DNA of 21,015 nucleotides from Kiritimatiellia bacterium (GCA_900771325.1 CAAGNN010000069.1:1-21015), one strand, 5' to 3'; numbered from the stretch's first letter, positions 7,748-16,736 are shown. Translations and numbers: made by a program. The notes: generated from the letters alone by a model not told the origin.

Positions 7748-8146
7748 TTACTTCGCGAAGGCGCGGGAGAGGCGCTGGTCGAGCTTGCGGATCCACTGGT
7801 TGTACTTGCGGGAGATGGTCTTGGCCGCAGGGTCGTAGTCCATATCGATGGCTTCGACAAGGGTGATGGTGTAGTTGGCGGGTGTGTAGGCGATCTTGGC
7901 GGTGACGGCGCGGGGGCCGTGGCCGCGGACGAGGCGGACGGTGATCTCGCCGGGTTTCTCGCTGACGATGGTCCAGGGGGTGGTTTTGATGGTGGTGACG
8001 AGGGTTTGGTGGAGGGAGTCGGCGGTGGCCCCGGAGAGGGTGATGGCGGTGGTGGGCTCATAGACTGTCTGGCCGTGCTTGCCGGCGCAGCCGGTGGTGA
8101 AGAGCGCAGCGAGCGCGAGGAGGGCGAGGAGGGAGCACTTGTTCAT
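7748..8146 (-). CDS. Small putative lipoprotein, function unknown
   Basis: A 132-residue protein with a classical lipoprotein signal: a basic N-terminus (MNKC), a hydrophobic stretch (LLALLALAALF) and a lipobox TTGC, with the lipidated Cys at residue 20. The mature part is small, soluble-looking and basic at its C-terminus. I do not recognise a family. The ATG at 8146 is chosen for the signal peptide and the AAAGGA Shine-Dalgarno eight bases upstream. The same frame is open further upstream only as a shadow of the ADP-ribosylglycohydrolase gene. It lies 28 bp downstream of that gene on the same strand and is probably cotranscribed. Confidence 0.8.
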   Translation of the reverse strand: MNKCSLLALLALAALFTTGCAGKHGQTVYEPTTAITLSGATADSLHQTLVTTIKTTPWTIVSEKPGEITVRLVRGHGPRAVTAKIAYTPANYTITLVEAIDMDYDPAAKTISRKYNQWIRKLDQRLSRAFAK

Positions 8147-8174
8147 TGTGGGGTTCCTTTCAGTTGTAAAGGGA

Positions 8175-8966
8175 TTAGGCGCCGTAGCGGGCGGAGAAGG
8201 CATCGAGGATGCGCAGGAGGTCGGGGGTGAGGTGGCGGCGGAGGTCTGGGAGGCGGGCGTCGTCGAGGCCGTAGTAGGCTTCTGCGATGGAACAGGCGAT
8301 GGCGGCCTGGGTGTCGGCATCGCCGCCGAGGGCGATGGCCTGGCGGAGGCAGTCGTCGAAGGAGTCGGTGTAAAGGAAGGTGGCGATGGCGAGGGGGACG
8401 GCGCGGTAGGTGGCATCGAAGCCGGCTTGAGCGGCCTGGGCGCGGAGTTCTTCCAGGGAGTCGGGGAAGGTGTAGGCGAAGCGGGCCTCGAGTTCGGCGC
8501 GGATGTCGTCTTTGTCCTGGCCTTTGCGGGCGAGGAAGATGGCCAGGGCGGTGGCTTGGGCCGAGGCGATGGCTTCGGGGGTGTTGTGGGTGCAGGCGGC
8601 GGAGGCTTCGGCTTCGCGCAGGACGTCGGGCAAGGTGTTGAAGGCCCAGGCGATGGGGGAGACGCGCATGGCCGCGCCGTTGCCGAGGCTGCCGTAGGGT
8701 TCGGGGCGGCGCTGCTCGAGCCACTGGGCGCGGAAGCGGGAGCCGTAGCCGGCGTTGGGGTGGCGGCAAGCGAGCTCGAAGAGGGCATCGCGGTAGGGGC
8801 GGCGCTCGAGGATGGCCTTGGCGATGGCGAGGGTGAGGACGGTGTCGTCGGTGAAGCGGCGGTCGGGGCGGGCGAGGTCGATGCGCTCGGGGTTGCGTTC
8901 GGGGGCGAACTCGTAGGGCGAGCCGCAGAGGTCGCCAATCAGGGCGCCGAGGAGGATGTGTTGCAT
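8175..8966 (-). CDS. ADP-ribosylglycohydrolase family protein
   Basis: A 263-residue member of the ADP-ribosylglycohydrolase (DraG/ARH) family, which removes ADP-ribose from proteins or small molecules using paired divalent metals. Signatures are GALIGDLCGSPYEF (7-20), the metal-binding FTDDT (38-42), GNGAAMRVSP (95-104), THNTPEAIASA (126-136), and the second metal motif GGDADTQAA (214-222). Length suits the family. The ATG at 8966 (MQHILLG) is chosen over a GTG at 8993, which lies in the -10 box; AAAGG precedes it. The natural target is unknown, as no dinitrogenase reductase or obvious ADP-ribosyltransferase is nearby. Confidence 0.92.
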   Translation of the reverse strand: MQHILLGALIGDLCGSPYEFAPERNPERIDLARPDRRFTDDTVLTLAIAKAILERRPYRDALFELACRHPNAGYGSRFRAQWLEQRRPEPYGSLGNGAAMRVSPIAWAFNTLPDVLREAEASAACTHNTPEAIASAQATALAIFLARKGQDKDDIRAELEARFAYTFPDSLEELRAQAAQAGFDATYRAVPLAIATFLYTDSFDDCLRQAIALGGDADTQAAIACSIAEAYYGLDDARLPDLRRHLTPDLLRILDAFSARYGA

Positions 8967-8991
8967 CGTGACGTGGGCCTTTCTGCGGCAC

Positions 8992-9000
8992 ACTATAACA
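8992..9000 (-). promoter_or_regulatory. Probable promoter of the ADP-ribosylglycohydrolase operon
   Basis: The minus strand reads ATGTTATAGTGTG, giving a -10 of TATAGT (8997-8992) with a TG one base upstream. It would place the transcript start about 20 nt before the ATG at 8966. No good -35 is visible. Confidence 0.5.
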
Positions 9001-9098
9001 TATTACGCGCGCGAGCGGCGGGGTCCGGCGGCGGGGGGTGCGTACAACTGTATACAGGGGCAAAAAGTCTTCACATTGTAGACGGTTCAGGTGGGGGC

Positions 9099-9128
9099 TT
9101 GATGTTTCCCCAAGGGGCGTGTTATGCT
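9099..9128 (+). promoter_or_regulatory. Probable promoter of the secreted SGNH protein gene
   Basis: TTGATG (9099-9104) is separated by 18 bp from TATGCT (9123-9128), which carries an extended TG at 9120-9121. The start codon at 9182 follows after about 50 nt, preceded by AAAGGA with an eight-base gap. The upstream region 9001-9098 shows no gene. Confidence 0.6.
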
Positions 9129-9181
9129 TTGTTGAACTCGTTGGTGGTGGTCCGGCGAGTATGGAATGAAAGGATCGAGTT

Positions 9182-12100
9182 ATGAGTTGCAGAACGTGGT
9201 TCTTGGGTCTCGCGGCGGGCGCTGCGAGTCTGCTACACGCCGTTGATCCCTGGGCAGTGTGGACGGACTTTACTGGCGCCGATGCCGAAGAAGGTCTCGC
9301 CCCGCAAGTCTCCTCCACCCAAAATGGCATTAACGCGAGTACTTGGCGCATAAAACCTGGCTCCGGCTCGACCGTAACGGGGGGCATCCTCAAAACCGGC
9401 ACCGGCTCCGCTGTTAAGATAGACCTCGGCCAGTCCATCAACTTCGGCTACAACGGCACGCCGATTACACTCCTGCTCACGCTCCGCAACTGCGCGGAGA
9501 AGACGGAGAAGCCCATCTGGGTGTACGGTGAAACGGGCAAGACGATAGGCGCAACGATCTCCGCCATCAGCAAGAGTGCGGGCACCGCGAGCATCCGGGG
9601 CGTGTGGAACGATGAGCTTTGGAACGACAACAAAGGTCCCGCGCGGGCCGTCAATGCTTTGGCTGGGAGTGATGCGGTTACCTTGGCCTTCACGAACGTG
9701 GCCACGTCGACTACGGGCGGCATCCAGCCCTACACGGTCTCGGGCACGGCCGTGACGGCGCTTGGCGAGTGGAAGGGGCTGAAGGTGGGCGACACCAGCT
9801 CGAGCGTCATCTCCTTCGGCAACACCGAAAGCGGCACCGAGGACGGGCTCGATTACGAAATCCTGCAGATTGCCCTCTACTACGGGGAGAAGCCGGATAA
9901 CGCAGTCCTCTACACACGCGCTACGCCAATCTACACCTGGCAGGGGACCACGACCACCTTCCACAGTTGTCCGTGGAGTTTGAGCTCAATTTGGGCCCCA
10001 GAGACAAGTCAGGGCTCAGCGACCACGTGGCAGGTCTTTGCCAGTGGTCAGACGCAATACAGCGCGCCCGGGGCGATCTTGCGCTTCGTCCCGAAGAGCG
10101 GCTCGGTCGTCAACGGCAACTTGGACGCGCAGTTCTCGCCGCTGTCGTTGGGGGGCTTGATTGTGGAGAGCGGGGCTACGGGTTATTCGTTCGTGAGTTC
10201 TTCAAGCTATGATAGAAAGACCGAATTGGGATGCACCGGGGTAGCCACAAGTTTTACGCTGCACGAGGATTTCACCATCAACCGCGGCACCAGCGCCACC
10301 CTCGCGAACCGGACGACCACCTTCTATGGTACGGCGGCGGTGAAGATTGACCCGAATAAGACCTTGACGATTGTCAAGGAAGTAGCGGTGGACGGCAGCT
10401 CGGCGGTAACGCTCGCGGGCGGCGGCACCTTGGCCTGCAGCGCCGGGGTAACGGTGGCCGGTTCGCTGGCCGTGGAAGCGGGTTCACTGACGGGCGCAGT
10501 GGCGCTGGAGGGCGGCACGCTTGGGTTGGGGGCCACGGCGCAGACGCTCTCGGCGCTGACGGGCACGGGCGCGGTGACGGCGACGGCCGAGACGGCGCAG
10601 CTGACGGTGCCGGACTTGGATCTCTCGGCGATTGCGGTGGATGAGCGGATTACCCTTGCGGTCTCCGGGCGCCTGACGCTCGGCCCCACGGCGCAGGAGC
10701 TCAAGCTCGCGAGCCTGCCCGCGACGCTCAACCTCGCCAATATGAACGGGTGGGGCGTGGGCGCCTATCGGCTCTTCTCCTGCCCCGGTGCCACGGATGA
10801 ACAGTGGGCGGCGATGGCGGCGGAAAATCTGCCCGCCGGCGTGACCCTCTCCCGCGAGGGCGACACGTACAGCGCGATGGTGGTGCAGACGGTGCCGCTC
10901 ACGTGGATGGCGTGGGGCGATTCGATCACCGAGGGTGAGAGTAGCGATGTGAGCTACCGGCACGCGCTGTGGAACAAGCTCGCTGCGGCGGGTTATGATG
11001 TCACGGCGGTGGGGCTGCGCAACGCCACGCACGATCAGGTGCGGACGAATGAGGCGTGGTCGTGGCACAACGCCTGGTATGGCGCCACGGTTATGCCCAT
11101 CCGCCACGGGGTCACCAGCCTCTATCTCAACCTCGATGCCGCGCTCGAAGCCGGCGGCTACCCCGACCTCATCACCGTGATGATCGGCACCAACGACGCC
11201 GCCTCCTACCAAGGCACCCGCGGCGAGCAGAATCTCGACGCGCGCTTCGCCGAGTGGCGCGCCTTCATCGAGCGTATGGCCAAGTTGCGTCCGCAGTCGC
11301 AGATCATCGTGGCCACGCCCCCGAAGCTGCGGTCTAACCGTGCCGAAAATCTCCACACGCTCATTCAGGGCTACCGTAACCGCATTGTGGCGGCAAAGGA
11401 GGCAGGCGCCTCGCCCTTCGACCTACCCAATGTCGCGTTTGTGGATATGTGGTCCGAGGCTGTGCTTGAGGATGCCGACTACATCATCGACGGCACGCAC
11501 CCGAGCGCCTCGGGCTGCGAGAAGATTGCCGCCGTGTGGCTGAAGGCCATTCAGAAGGTGTTGGCCACCGATGGGGTCAAGGCCAATCTCGCCATTGCCG
11601 AGGTCTTCAATAGCGATGCGACCACCCTCAAGGTGCGCCTCAACAAGCCCATCACCCTGACTGAAGGGGCCGCGGCAACGCTCTCGGGCACCGAGGTGAC
11701 GCTCTCGAACCTGGCGCTCTCGGAAGATGGCCGGGTGGTGACGGCCACCGCTTCGGGCGCGTTGCCCACGCTCACGCAGCTGACGCTCACGCTCACCGGG
11801 GCGCAGAGCGTACAGTCGGCTAACGAGACCGCACCGCTCTCGGCCGCCTTCACGGCGCTGGGTTCGGGCGCGGCAGCGAACGTCCCGGAAGCGTATCGCG
11901 CCGGCTTCAAGCACCGCAAGACAGTGGCCCTGGCCACCGACTACACCTCGGCCACCGCTGTGGCCGAAGAGGCCGGTGCCGATGCGGCCGAGACCCTCCC
12001 GGCGGCCCGGCGCGTGGCCTACTACCTCGAGCTGCAGCGCGAGGGGTGCCCGGCGCAATTCGTCTGGGTGTCGATGGACGCCTTCGCGGGTGAAGAGGCG

Positions 12101-12820
12101 ATGGGGGTGCCGACGGTAGCGCGCGGCAACCATCAGGGCGAAGTGACGCACCTGAAGGTCTACGGCAACCGCGGCAACTTTGCCAACACCTCGGCCGAGG
12201 CAACCGATGTGCGCGGGTTGATTGAGTTCACGCCCTACACCTATAATGGCACGGCCAATGCCACAACGACCACCGAAGAGCTCTACACCGGCGTCCTTGA
12301 CTGGCGCGACACCCTCTCCACCTCCGGCAACGGTTATGGCTGTATGCAGGTGGCGCGGATTACCGGCACGGGCTTGGTTGGCCCCACCTGGGCCCCGGCC
12401 GAAATCCTCTTTGCCTTCAACGGCTTTAACACCTCCTCGGCGGCGGACTTGGGTATTGGTTCGTTCAATACCAACCTGAGCGCCACCTCCGGGAGCGTCA
12501 CGCAGACCTACGACTGGACCTTCACCGCCACTTCGGGCATCGCCGGGATTGCCCCCGGCGCCTACACGGTGCGCAAGCTCGAGATCTGGGTCGAGCCCGG
12601 CCAAGCGCTCACCTGGGCCGGCGCGGCCAAGGGCGAGTGGAACACCACCGATGGCGCCATCTGGGCGGAGAACACGGCCTTCACCGCGGGCGATGCGGTT
12701 ACCTTCGGCGCCCTCTCGGGCGAGGCCACCGAGGCCACCGTCTCGGTGCCTGCGGCGACCTTCTCGGGTGCGCTCCCGTGTCACAGGCGGCCTATACCTT
12801 CTCCGGCGAAGAGACCTTGA
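9182..12820 (+). CDS. Secreted SGNH esterase / beta-strand-repeat protein, N-terminal part
   Basis: The first 1212 codons of a very large exported protein. A Sec signal peptide opens it (MSCRTWFLGLAAGAASLLHA). Then comes an unrecognised domain, then a beta-strand-rich region of the type with short Ala/Gly/Thr repeats. An SGNH (GDSL) hydrolase follows: GDSITEG with nucleophile Ser581, VGLRNATHD, MIGTNDA (Asn671), and DGTHP with Asp770 and His773. All catalytic blocks are present, so an acting esterase, perhaps on acetylated polysaccharide (CE3-like), is plausible. A bacterial Ig-like segment and a further domain follow (from about residue 800). After codon 1197 the frame breaks: the last residues to the stop at 12820 (CHRRPIPSPAKRP) are off-frame. 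The true protein continues in another frame to 14577. Start: ATG 9182 with AAAGGA upstream. Confidence 0.88.
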   Translation: MSCRTWFLGLAAGAASLLHAVDPWAVWTDFTGADAEEGLAPQVSSTQNGINASTWRIKPGSGSTVTGGILKTGTGSAVKIDLGQSINFGYNGTPITLLLTLRNCAEKTEKPIWVYGETGKTIGATISAISKSAGTASIRGVWNDELWNDNKGPARAVNALAGSDAVTLAFTNVATSTTGGIQPYTVSGTAVTALGEWKGLKVGDTSSSVISFGNTESGTEDGLDYEILQIALYYGEKPDNAVLYTRATPIYTWQGTTTTFHSCPWSLSSIWAPETSQGSATTWQVFASGQTQYSAPGAILRFVPKSGSVVNGNLDAQFSPLSLGGLIVESGATGYSFVSSSSYDRKTELGCTGVATSFTLHEDFTINRGTSATLANRTTTFYGTAAVKIDPNKTLTIVKEVAVDGSSAVTLAGGGTLACSAGVTVAGSLAVEAGSLTGAVALEGGTLGLGATAQTLSALTGTGAVTATAETAQLTVPDLDLSAIAVDERITLAVSGRLTLGPTAQELKLASLPATLNLANMNGWGVGAYRLFSCPGATDEQWAAMAAENLPAGVTLSREGDTYSAMVVQTVPLTWMAWGDSITEGESSDVSYRHALWNKLAAAGYDVTAVGLRNATHDQVRTNEAWSWHNAWYGATVMPIRHGVTSLYLNLDAALEAGGYPDLITVMIGTNDAASYQGTRGEQNLDARFAEWRAFIERMAKLRPQSQIIVATPPKLRSNRAENLHTLIQGYRNRIVAAKEAGASPFDLPNVAFVDMWSEAVLEDADYIIDGTHPSASGCEKIAAVWLKAIQKVLATDGVKANLAIAEVFNSDATTLKVRLNKPITLTEGAAATLSGTEVTLSNLALSEDGRVVTATASGALPTLTQLTLTLTGAQSVQSANETAPLSAAFTALGSGAAANVPEAYRAGFKHRKTVALATDYTSATAVAEEAGADAAETLPAARRVAYYLELQREGCPAQFVWVSMDAFAGEEAMGVPTVARGNHQGEVTHLKVYGNRGNFANTSAEATDVRGLIEFTPYTYNGTANATTTTEELYTGVLDWRDTLSTSGNGYGCMQVARITGTGLVGPTWAPAEILFAFNGFNTSSAADLGIGSFNTNLSATSGSVTQTYDWTFTATSGIAGIAPGAYTVRKLEIWVEPGQALTWAGAAKGEWNTTDGAIWAENTAFTAGDAVTFGALSGEATEATVSVPAATFSGALPCHRRPIPSPAKRP

Positions 12821-14577
12821 CGGCAGGCCAGCTGACGGTGGCGGATGGGGCTTCGGCCGACTTCGCCCTGCCGCTTGTGGCCAGCGATGTGGCGGCCAAT
12901 GGTGCGCTCACGGCCTCTTCGCTCACTGCGTCCGCCGCCACCATTGGCGCGAATGGCTCGCTCACGGTCAAGGCCCTCTCGGGGCTGGGAAGTGTCCCCG
13001 GCGGCAGCGGCACCTTCGTCTACGACGGCGGAGCGGATGGCACCCTGACCCTCGGCCACACCTCGGCCAACACGCCGAAGGTAACCGTCGCGAGCGGCAC
13101 GCTGGCTATCCCCACGAGCAACAGCACCAGCGTCTCGGGCAGCTTCCACCCCGTCTACACCGTCGAGACCGGTGCGACCTTGCAGTGGAGCGGCCACGAC
13201 CTCGTTGGCTGGGAACGCGCCAACACCGTCAAGGTGGCCGAGGTCTCCGGCGTGCTCGAGAAGACCGGCACCGACTCGGGGATGAACGAGACCTTCTCCG
13301 GCCTCCTGCTGCTCAAGGATGGCGGCGAGGTGCGCAACAGCGGCTTGAACGACCTCATCATGCTCCACAACGGTGCGGTCATCGAAGTCGAGGCGGGCGC
13401 TTCGGCCAAACTCACGGGCAATAGCTTCAAGAGCAACAACGGCACGCCGATCCTGCGCGTAGGCGAGGGCGCCACGCTCACGGTACAAGCCCCCATCAAC
13501 CTGGCTGCGCCCCTCAAGAAGGAGGGCGCGGGTCTCTGGATCCAAGCGCAGAACGGGCTCACCGGCACGAGCCTGCTGACGGTGGCCGAAGGTACGCTGC
13601 GCTTTGAGCGCGCGGGTGGTTCGGATCTCTGGGTGGCCGGCCCCATCACCGTCGCCGCCGGGGCCACGCTCGATGTTCGCAAGAACCTCAGGAAGAGTGG
13701 GGGCGCCGTCACCCTCAATGGCACCCTTACCGGCGATGGCACGCTCGCTTCAACGGTTGCCGGCGCCACCCTCACCGTGGGCGCCTCCGGGCGTATTGAG
13801 CCCACCGGCACGCTGACGATTAACCTCGCCTCGGCTGCCACCATTGCGCCCGGGGCGACCATCGTGGCCAATGGCAACGCCATCACCTGCACGAATGGCC
13901 TGACCCTCTCAGGCGAGGGGACGATTACGCTTGAGGTGCCGAGCGCTGCGCCCTTCGGCCTGGAGCCGACCGTGGTTATCTCCAATATCGGCGAACTGAC
14001 GGCCGAGCGTTTCACCGTGCCGACGGGTTATACGGCCGCCAAGACGGAAGCGGGCGCGCTCACCCTTGCCCTGACCCCGCCGCCCAAGCCCGAGCAGGCC
14101 GAGGGTGCCGACGCGGATACCACCGCCTGGACCGCCGAGGCCGTCAAGGTCATTCGCAAGCTCACCGGCGGCATTCAGCCAACGACCGTCACCGCCACCA
14201 CCCTGGCCGGCACAAAGCCCCTCTCCGCGGCCGAAACCTCCGCCGCCCTCGCCCTCTTCGAGGACATCGCCACCGCCACGGAGGATGGCGCAACGGTCAC
14301 CGTGGCCTGCGACTTTGGGATTGACTGGATGGCGTCAATCGGCAGAGACCTCATCCTCTGCGCCAAGGTCCAACAGAGCGACGCCCTCGGTGCCACGCTG
14401 CCCGAGACGACCACCGTCACGGTCGAGGCCTCCACCGATGATGGCCAAAGCTGGCAAGCGGTCAGTGCCGAAACGGTCGCTCCCCCAACCGGCCGCGCGG
14501 CGGCCTCCGGCACGCGCTATCTCCGCCTCGCCGCGCCCACCCGGAACACGCGCTACCGCATCCGAGCTTCTAACTAG
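12637..14577 (+). CDS. Secreted SGNH / beta-strand-repeat protein, C-terminal part after frameshift
   Basis: The continuation of the gene starting at 9182, in a different frame. Authentic sequence begins near 12775 (PVSQAAYTFSGEETLTAG); the frame is open from 12637 but the first 50 or so residues are a shadow. It consists of repeated beta-strand modules (GTLTLGHTSANTPKVTV, LRVGEGATLTV, ITVAAGATLDVRKN), similar to autotransporter-associated repeat passengers. It ends with a distinct domain and a short C-terminus, RYRIRASN. There is no C-terminal beta-barrel, so a classical autotransporter is unlikely; the C-terminal motif may be an export or anchoring tag. If the frame is restored, the whole protein is about 1798 residues. 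A terminator follows at 14613. Confidence 0.75.
   Translation: MEHHRWRHLGGEHGLHRGRCGYLRRPLGRGHRGHRLGACGDLLGCAPVSQAAYTFSGEETLTAGQLTVADGASADFALPLVASDVAANGALTASSLTASAATIGANGSLTVKALSGLGSVPGGSGTFVYDGGADGTLTLGHTSANTPKVTVASGTLAIPTSNSTSVSGSFHPVYTVETGATLQWSGHDLVGWERANTVKVAEVSGVLEKTGTDSGMNETFSGLLLLKDGGEVRNSGLNDLIMLHNGAVIEVEAGASAKLTGNSFKSNNGTPILRVGEGATLTVQAPINLAAPLKKEGAGLWIQAQNGLTGTSLLTVAEGTLRFERAGGSDLWVAGPITVAAGATLDVRKNLRKSGGAVTLNGTLTGDGTLASTVAGATLTVGASGRIEPTGTLTINLASAATIAPGATIVANGNAITCTNGLTLSGEGTITLEVPSAAPFGLEPTVVISNIGELTAERFTVPTGYTAAKTEAGALTLALTPPPKPEQAEGADADTTAWTAEAVKVIRKLTGGIQPTTVTATTLAGTKPLSAAETSAALALFEDIATATEDGATVTVACDFGIDWMASIGRDLILCAKVQQSDALGATLPETTTVTVEASTDDGQSWQAVSAETVAPPTGRAAASGTRYLRLAAPTRNTRYRIRASN
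12773..12781 (+). other. Frameshift site in the SGNH gene
   Basis: The sequence GCGCTCCCGTGTC shifts the reading frame at CCC (12775-12777). Adding one C gives GALPVSQAAYTFSGEE, a smooth join of the two halves. No slippery heptamer of the X-XXY-YYZ type is present, so a homopolymer indel (assembly error or a recent mutation) is more likely than programmed frameshifting. Confidence 0.8.
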
Positions 14578-14612
14578 AGACATCTCTCATCCTATCCCTC
14601 TATCCTCATCCG

Positions 14613-14642
14613 CCCGGGCAGTGATCCACTGTCCGGGTTTTT
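14613..14642 (+). terminator. Rho-independent terminator of the SGNH gene
   Basis: CCCGGGCAGTG (14613-14623), loop ATC, CACTGTCCGGG (14627-14637) form an 11-bp stem with one G/T pair, followed by TTTTT (14638-14642). It lies 36 bp after the stop codon at 14577. It abuts the convergent MATE gene, which ends at 14642. Confidence 0.9.
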
Positions 14643-16054
14643 CATTGCGCGAGGAGGCGGGCGTTGGCACGGCGCTCGCGCAGGTGGAAGGCGAGGGCGA
14701 TAATGACCGAGAGGACATCGGAGACCGGCGCGGCCCACCAGACGCCGATGGGCCCGAGGAGGAGCGGGAAGGTAAGCATCATCGGCACGAGCAGGAAGCA
14801 TTGGCGCGAGAGGCTCATAATGAGGCTGATGGTGCCGCGGCCGATGCTCTGGAAGTATTGGCCCACGAGGATGGCGTAGCCCACGAAGGTGAAGCCGCAG
14901 AAGAAGATGAGCATCTCGGTGGGGCCGTGGACGAGGAGGTCGGGGGCCATCTCCGCGCGGCAGAAGAGGCGGAAGATGGGCACGCGCAGCACCATCACCA
15001 GCCCCGAGCAGAGGGCGATGTAGCCCCCACCCCACAGCGCGGCCAGGTTGAAGGTGCGGCGGACGCGGTCGAACTTCCGCGCGCCGTAGTTGAAGCCCAA
15101 GATGGGCTGCATTCCCTGCGCCACGCCGAGGACGGGCATACAGATGAGCATCTGGACGGTCATCACAATGCCGATGGCGGCGATCTCGCGCCCGGCGGTG
15201 GCTTCATCGGGGGCGTGGGTGCGGAAGAGGATGTTATAGAGGGCGTTGACGGCGCTGCCCACCAGGTTGAGGGCGAAGGGCGGCAGGCCCAGGAGGATGA
15301 CCTGGCGCAGGAGCCGAGGATAGACTTTGATGAAGCCGGGCTTGAGGCGCAGCGCGGCCGAGGGGCGCAGGAAGTGGGTCAGCACCCACGCCGCCGAGAT
15401 GGTCTGCGAGATGACCGTGGCAATAGCCGCGCCGGGGATGCCTAGGTTCATCGCCGGGAGGGTGCAGAAGCCCAGGGGCACTTCGTCGAAGATGAAGAAG
15501 GGGTCGAGGAGGATGTTGGCCACCGCGCCGATGAGCATCGTCATCAGGGCCTTGGTGGGGTGGCCCTGGGCGCGGAGGGTGTGGTTGAGGCCAAAGCTCA
15601 GATACTGCACCAGCGCGCCGCTAAAGTAGATGCGCATATAGGCCGCTGCCGCCGGGACCGTGGCCGGCGTGCCGCCGATGGCCGCCATTATCTCGCCCGA
15701 GAAGACGGCGCAGACCGGGTAGACCAGCAGCGAGAGGAAGAGGTAGATGGCCACGGCCTGGCCCAGGTAGCACTGCGCAATCGTGCGCTTGCCCTGGCCC
15801 ATCGCAATCGAGATGCGCGTGGCCGTGCCCACGCCGATGAGCAACCCGCACGCGAGCATCACCATCGTCGCCGGGAAGGTCAGCGCCAACCCGGCCAGAC
15901 CATCCGCCCCCACGCAGCGCCCCACGTAGAGGCGGTCGACCACATTGTAGAGGGCCATCACCAGCATCCCGGCGATGGCAGGGAGGGAATACTTCCAGAG
16001 CAGCGAGCCCACCGGCCAGCGCCCGAGCTGCTTGGCGGCCTCGCTCACGGCCAT
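14642..16054 (-). CDS. MATE family multidrug/cation antiporter
   Basis: A 470-residue inner-membrane protein of the MATE family, which exports organic cations or other small molecules in exchange for Na+ or H+. The hydrophobic pattern fits 12 helices. Family features include the N-terminal KYSLPAIAGMLVMALYNVVD and VGRCVGADGLAGL, GVGTATRISIAMGQG, and in the second half GMQPILGFNYGARK. Start at 16054 (MAVSEAAKQLG): the frame is open upstream but that is a proline-rich shadow of rpe. Four bases separate the rpe stop from this ATG, so the two genes are cotranscribed. The 3' end touches the terminator of the convergent SGNH gene. Substrate is not predictable. Confidence 0.92.
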   Translation of the reverse strand: MAVSEAAKQLGRWPVGSLLWKYSLPAIAGMLVMALYNVVDRLYVGRCVGADGLAGLALTFPATMVMLACGLLIGVGTATRISIAMGQGKRTIAQCYLGQAVAIYLFLSLLVYPVCAVFSGEIMAAIGGTPATVPAAAAYMRIYFSGALVQYLSFGLNHTLRAQGHPTKALMTMLIGAVANILLDPFFIFDEVPLGFCTLPAMNLGIPGAAIATVISQTISAAWVLTHFLRPSAALRLKPGFIKVYPRLLRQVILLGLPPFALNLVGSAVNALYNILFRTHAPDEATAGREIAAIGIVMTVQMLICMPVLGVAQGMQPILGFNYGARKFDRVRRTFNLAALWGGGYIALCSGLVMVLRVPIFRLFCRAEMAPDLLVHGPTEMLIFFCGFTFVGYAILVGQYFQSIGRGTISLIMSLSRQCFLLVPMMLTFPLLLGPIGVWWAAPVSDVLSVIIALAFHLRERRANARLLAQ

Positions 16055-16058
16055 TGCC

Positions 16059-16736
16059 CTAGCGCCCCCCGGCGGCCCGGGCGCAACGCTCGCGCATCTC
16101 GCGCACGGCCGCGGCCATATCGGCTTGCTTGAAGAGGAAGGAGCCGGCCACAAAGGCGTTGGCCCCGGCGGCGGCGGCGCGCTCGGCGGTCTCGAAATTG
16201 ACCCCGCCATCGACCATCAGCTCCAGGGCCGGGGCCTTGGCGCGCAGCGCGGCAATCTTGGGCAAGACGCTCTCGATGAAGGCCTGGCCGCCATAGCCGG
16301 GGAAGACCGTCATGCAGAGCACCTCGTCGGCGCACTCAAGGTAGGGGAAGGCGACCTCGGCGGGGGTGTCGGGATTGAGCACCAGGCCCACGCGCGCGCC
16401 GCTGGCGTGGATCTTGGCGGCGAGGGCGCGCACATCGAGCCGGTCGCGCAGCTCCAAGTGGAACTGAATGGTGCTCGAGCCCTTCTCCACGAAGCGCGTG
16501 GCGTAGCGCTCGGGGTTCGTCATCATCAGGTGGGTGTTGATTTCGCGCTCGGGGCCGAGCACCTTGCGGCAGAGGGCCGAGACATCGGGGGAGAAGGAGA
16601 GGTTCGGCACAAAGTGTCCATCCATCACATCCAGGTGCAGCGCGTCGGCACCCGAAGCGCCCACCCGGGCAATCTCATCGCCGAGGCGCGCGAGGTCCGC
16701 CGCCAGCAGCGAGGGCAATATCCGCATCGACTTCAT
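16059..16736 (-). CDS. rpe: Ribulose-phosphate 3-epimerase
   Basis: A 225-residue cytoplasmic TIM-barrel enzyme interconverting ribulose 5-phosphate and xylulose 5-phosphate in the pentose phosphate pathway. Seen are ILPSLLAADLARL (6-18), HLDVMDGHFVPN (34-45) with metal ligands His34 and Asp36, His69 in HLMM, the phosphate-loop-type FPGYGGQ (145-151) and MVDGGVN (174-180) with catalytic Asp176, then GSFLF. The ATG at 16736 (MKSMRILPSLL) is preferred over an upstream start at 16775, which overlaps the -10 box; AAGGA lies a few bases before it. It heads a two-gene unit with the MATE transporter. Confidence 0.96.
   Translation of the reverse strand: MKSMRILPSLLAADLARLGDEIARVGASGADALHLDVMDGHFVPNLSFSPDVSALCRKVLGPEREINTHLMMTNPERYATRFVEKGSSTIQFHLELRDRLDVRALAAKIHASGARVGLVLNPDTPAEVAFPYLECADEVLCMTVFPGYGGQAFIESVLPKIAALRAKAPALELMVDGGVNFETAERAAAAGANAFVAGSFLFKQADMAAAVREMRERCARAAGGR

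Noticed and set aside
9043..9058. Possible operator around TACAACTGTATAC between the divergent promoters
   Set aside because: The dyad is only four bases per arm and no regulator gene is nearby.
8079..9185. Plus-strand open frame of 368 codons opposite the ADP-ribosylglycohydrolase gene
   Set aside because: Its product is Gly/Ala/Glu/Val low complexity, and the opposite strand has all family motifs of a real enzyme.
11423..12784. Minus-strand open frame opposite the SGNH protein (453 codons), and others at 12781-13545 and 13155-14015
   Set aside because: They are antisense shadows in a GC-rich repeat-coding gene, with no recognisable domains or ribosome sites.
12770..12785. Programmed -1 ribosomal frameshifting in the SGNH gene
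   Set aside because: No slippery heptamer is present. A lost C in a CCC run explains the break more simply.
14581..14612. Further degenerate GATGAG-like heptamers on the minus strand
   Set aside because: Units do not hold a consistent 7-bp phase, so I do not count them with the other arrays.
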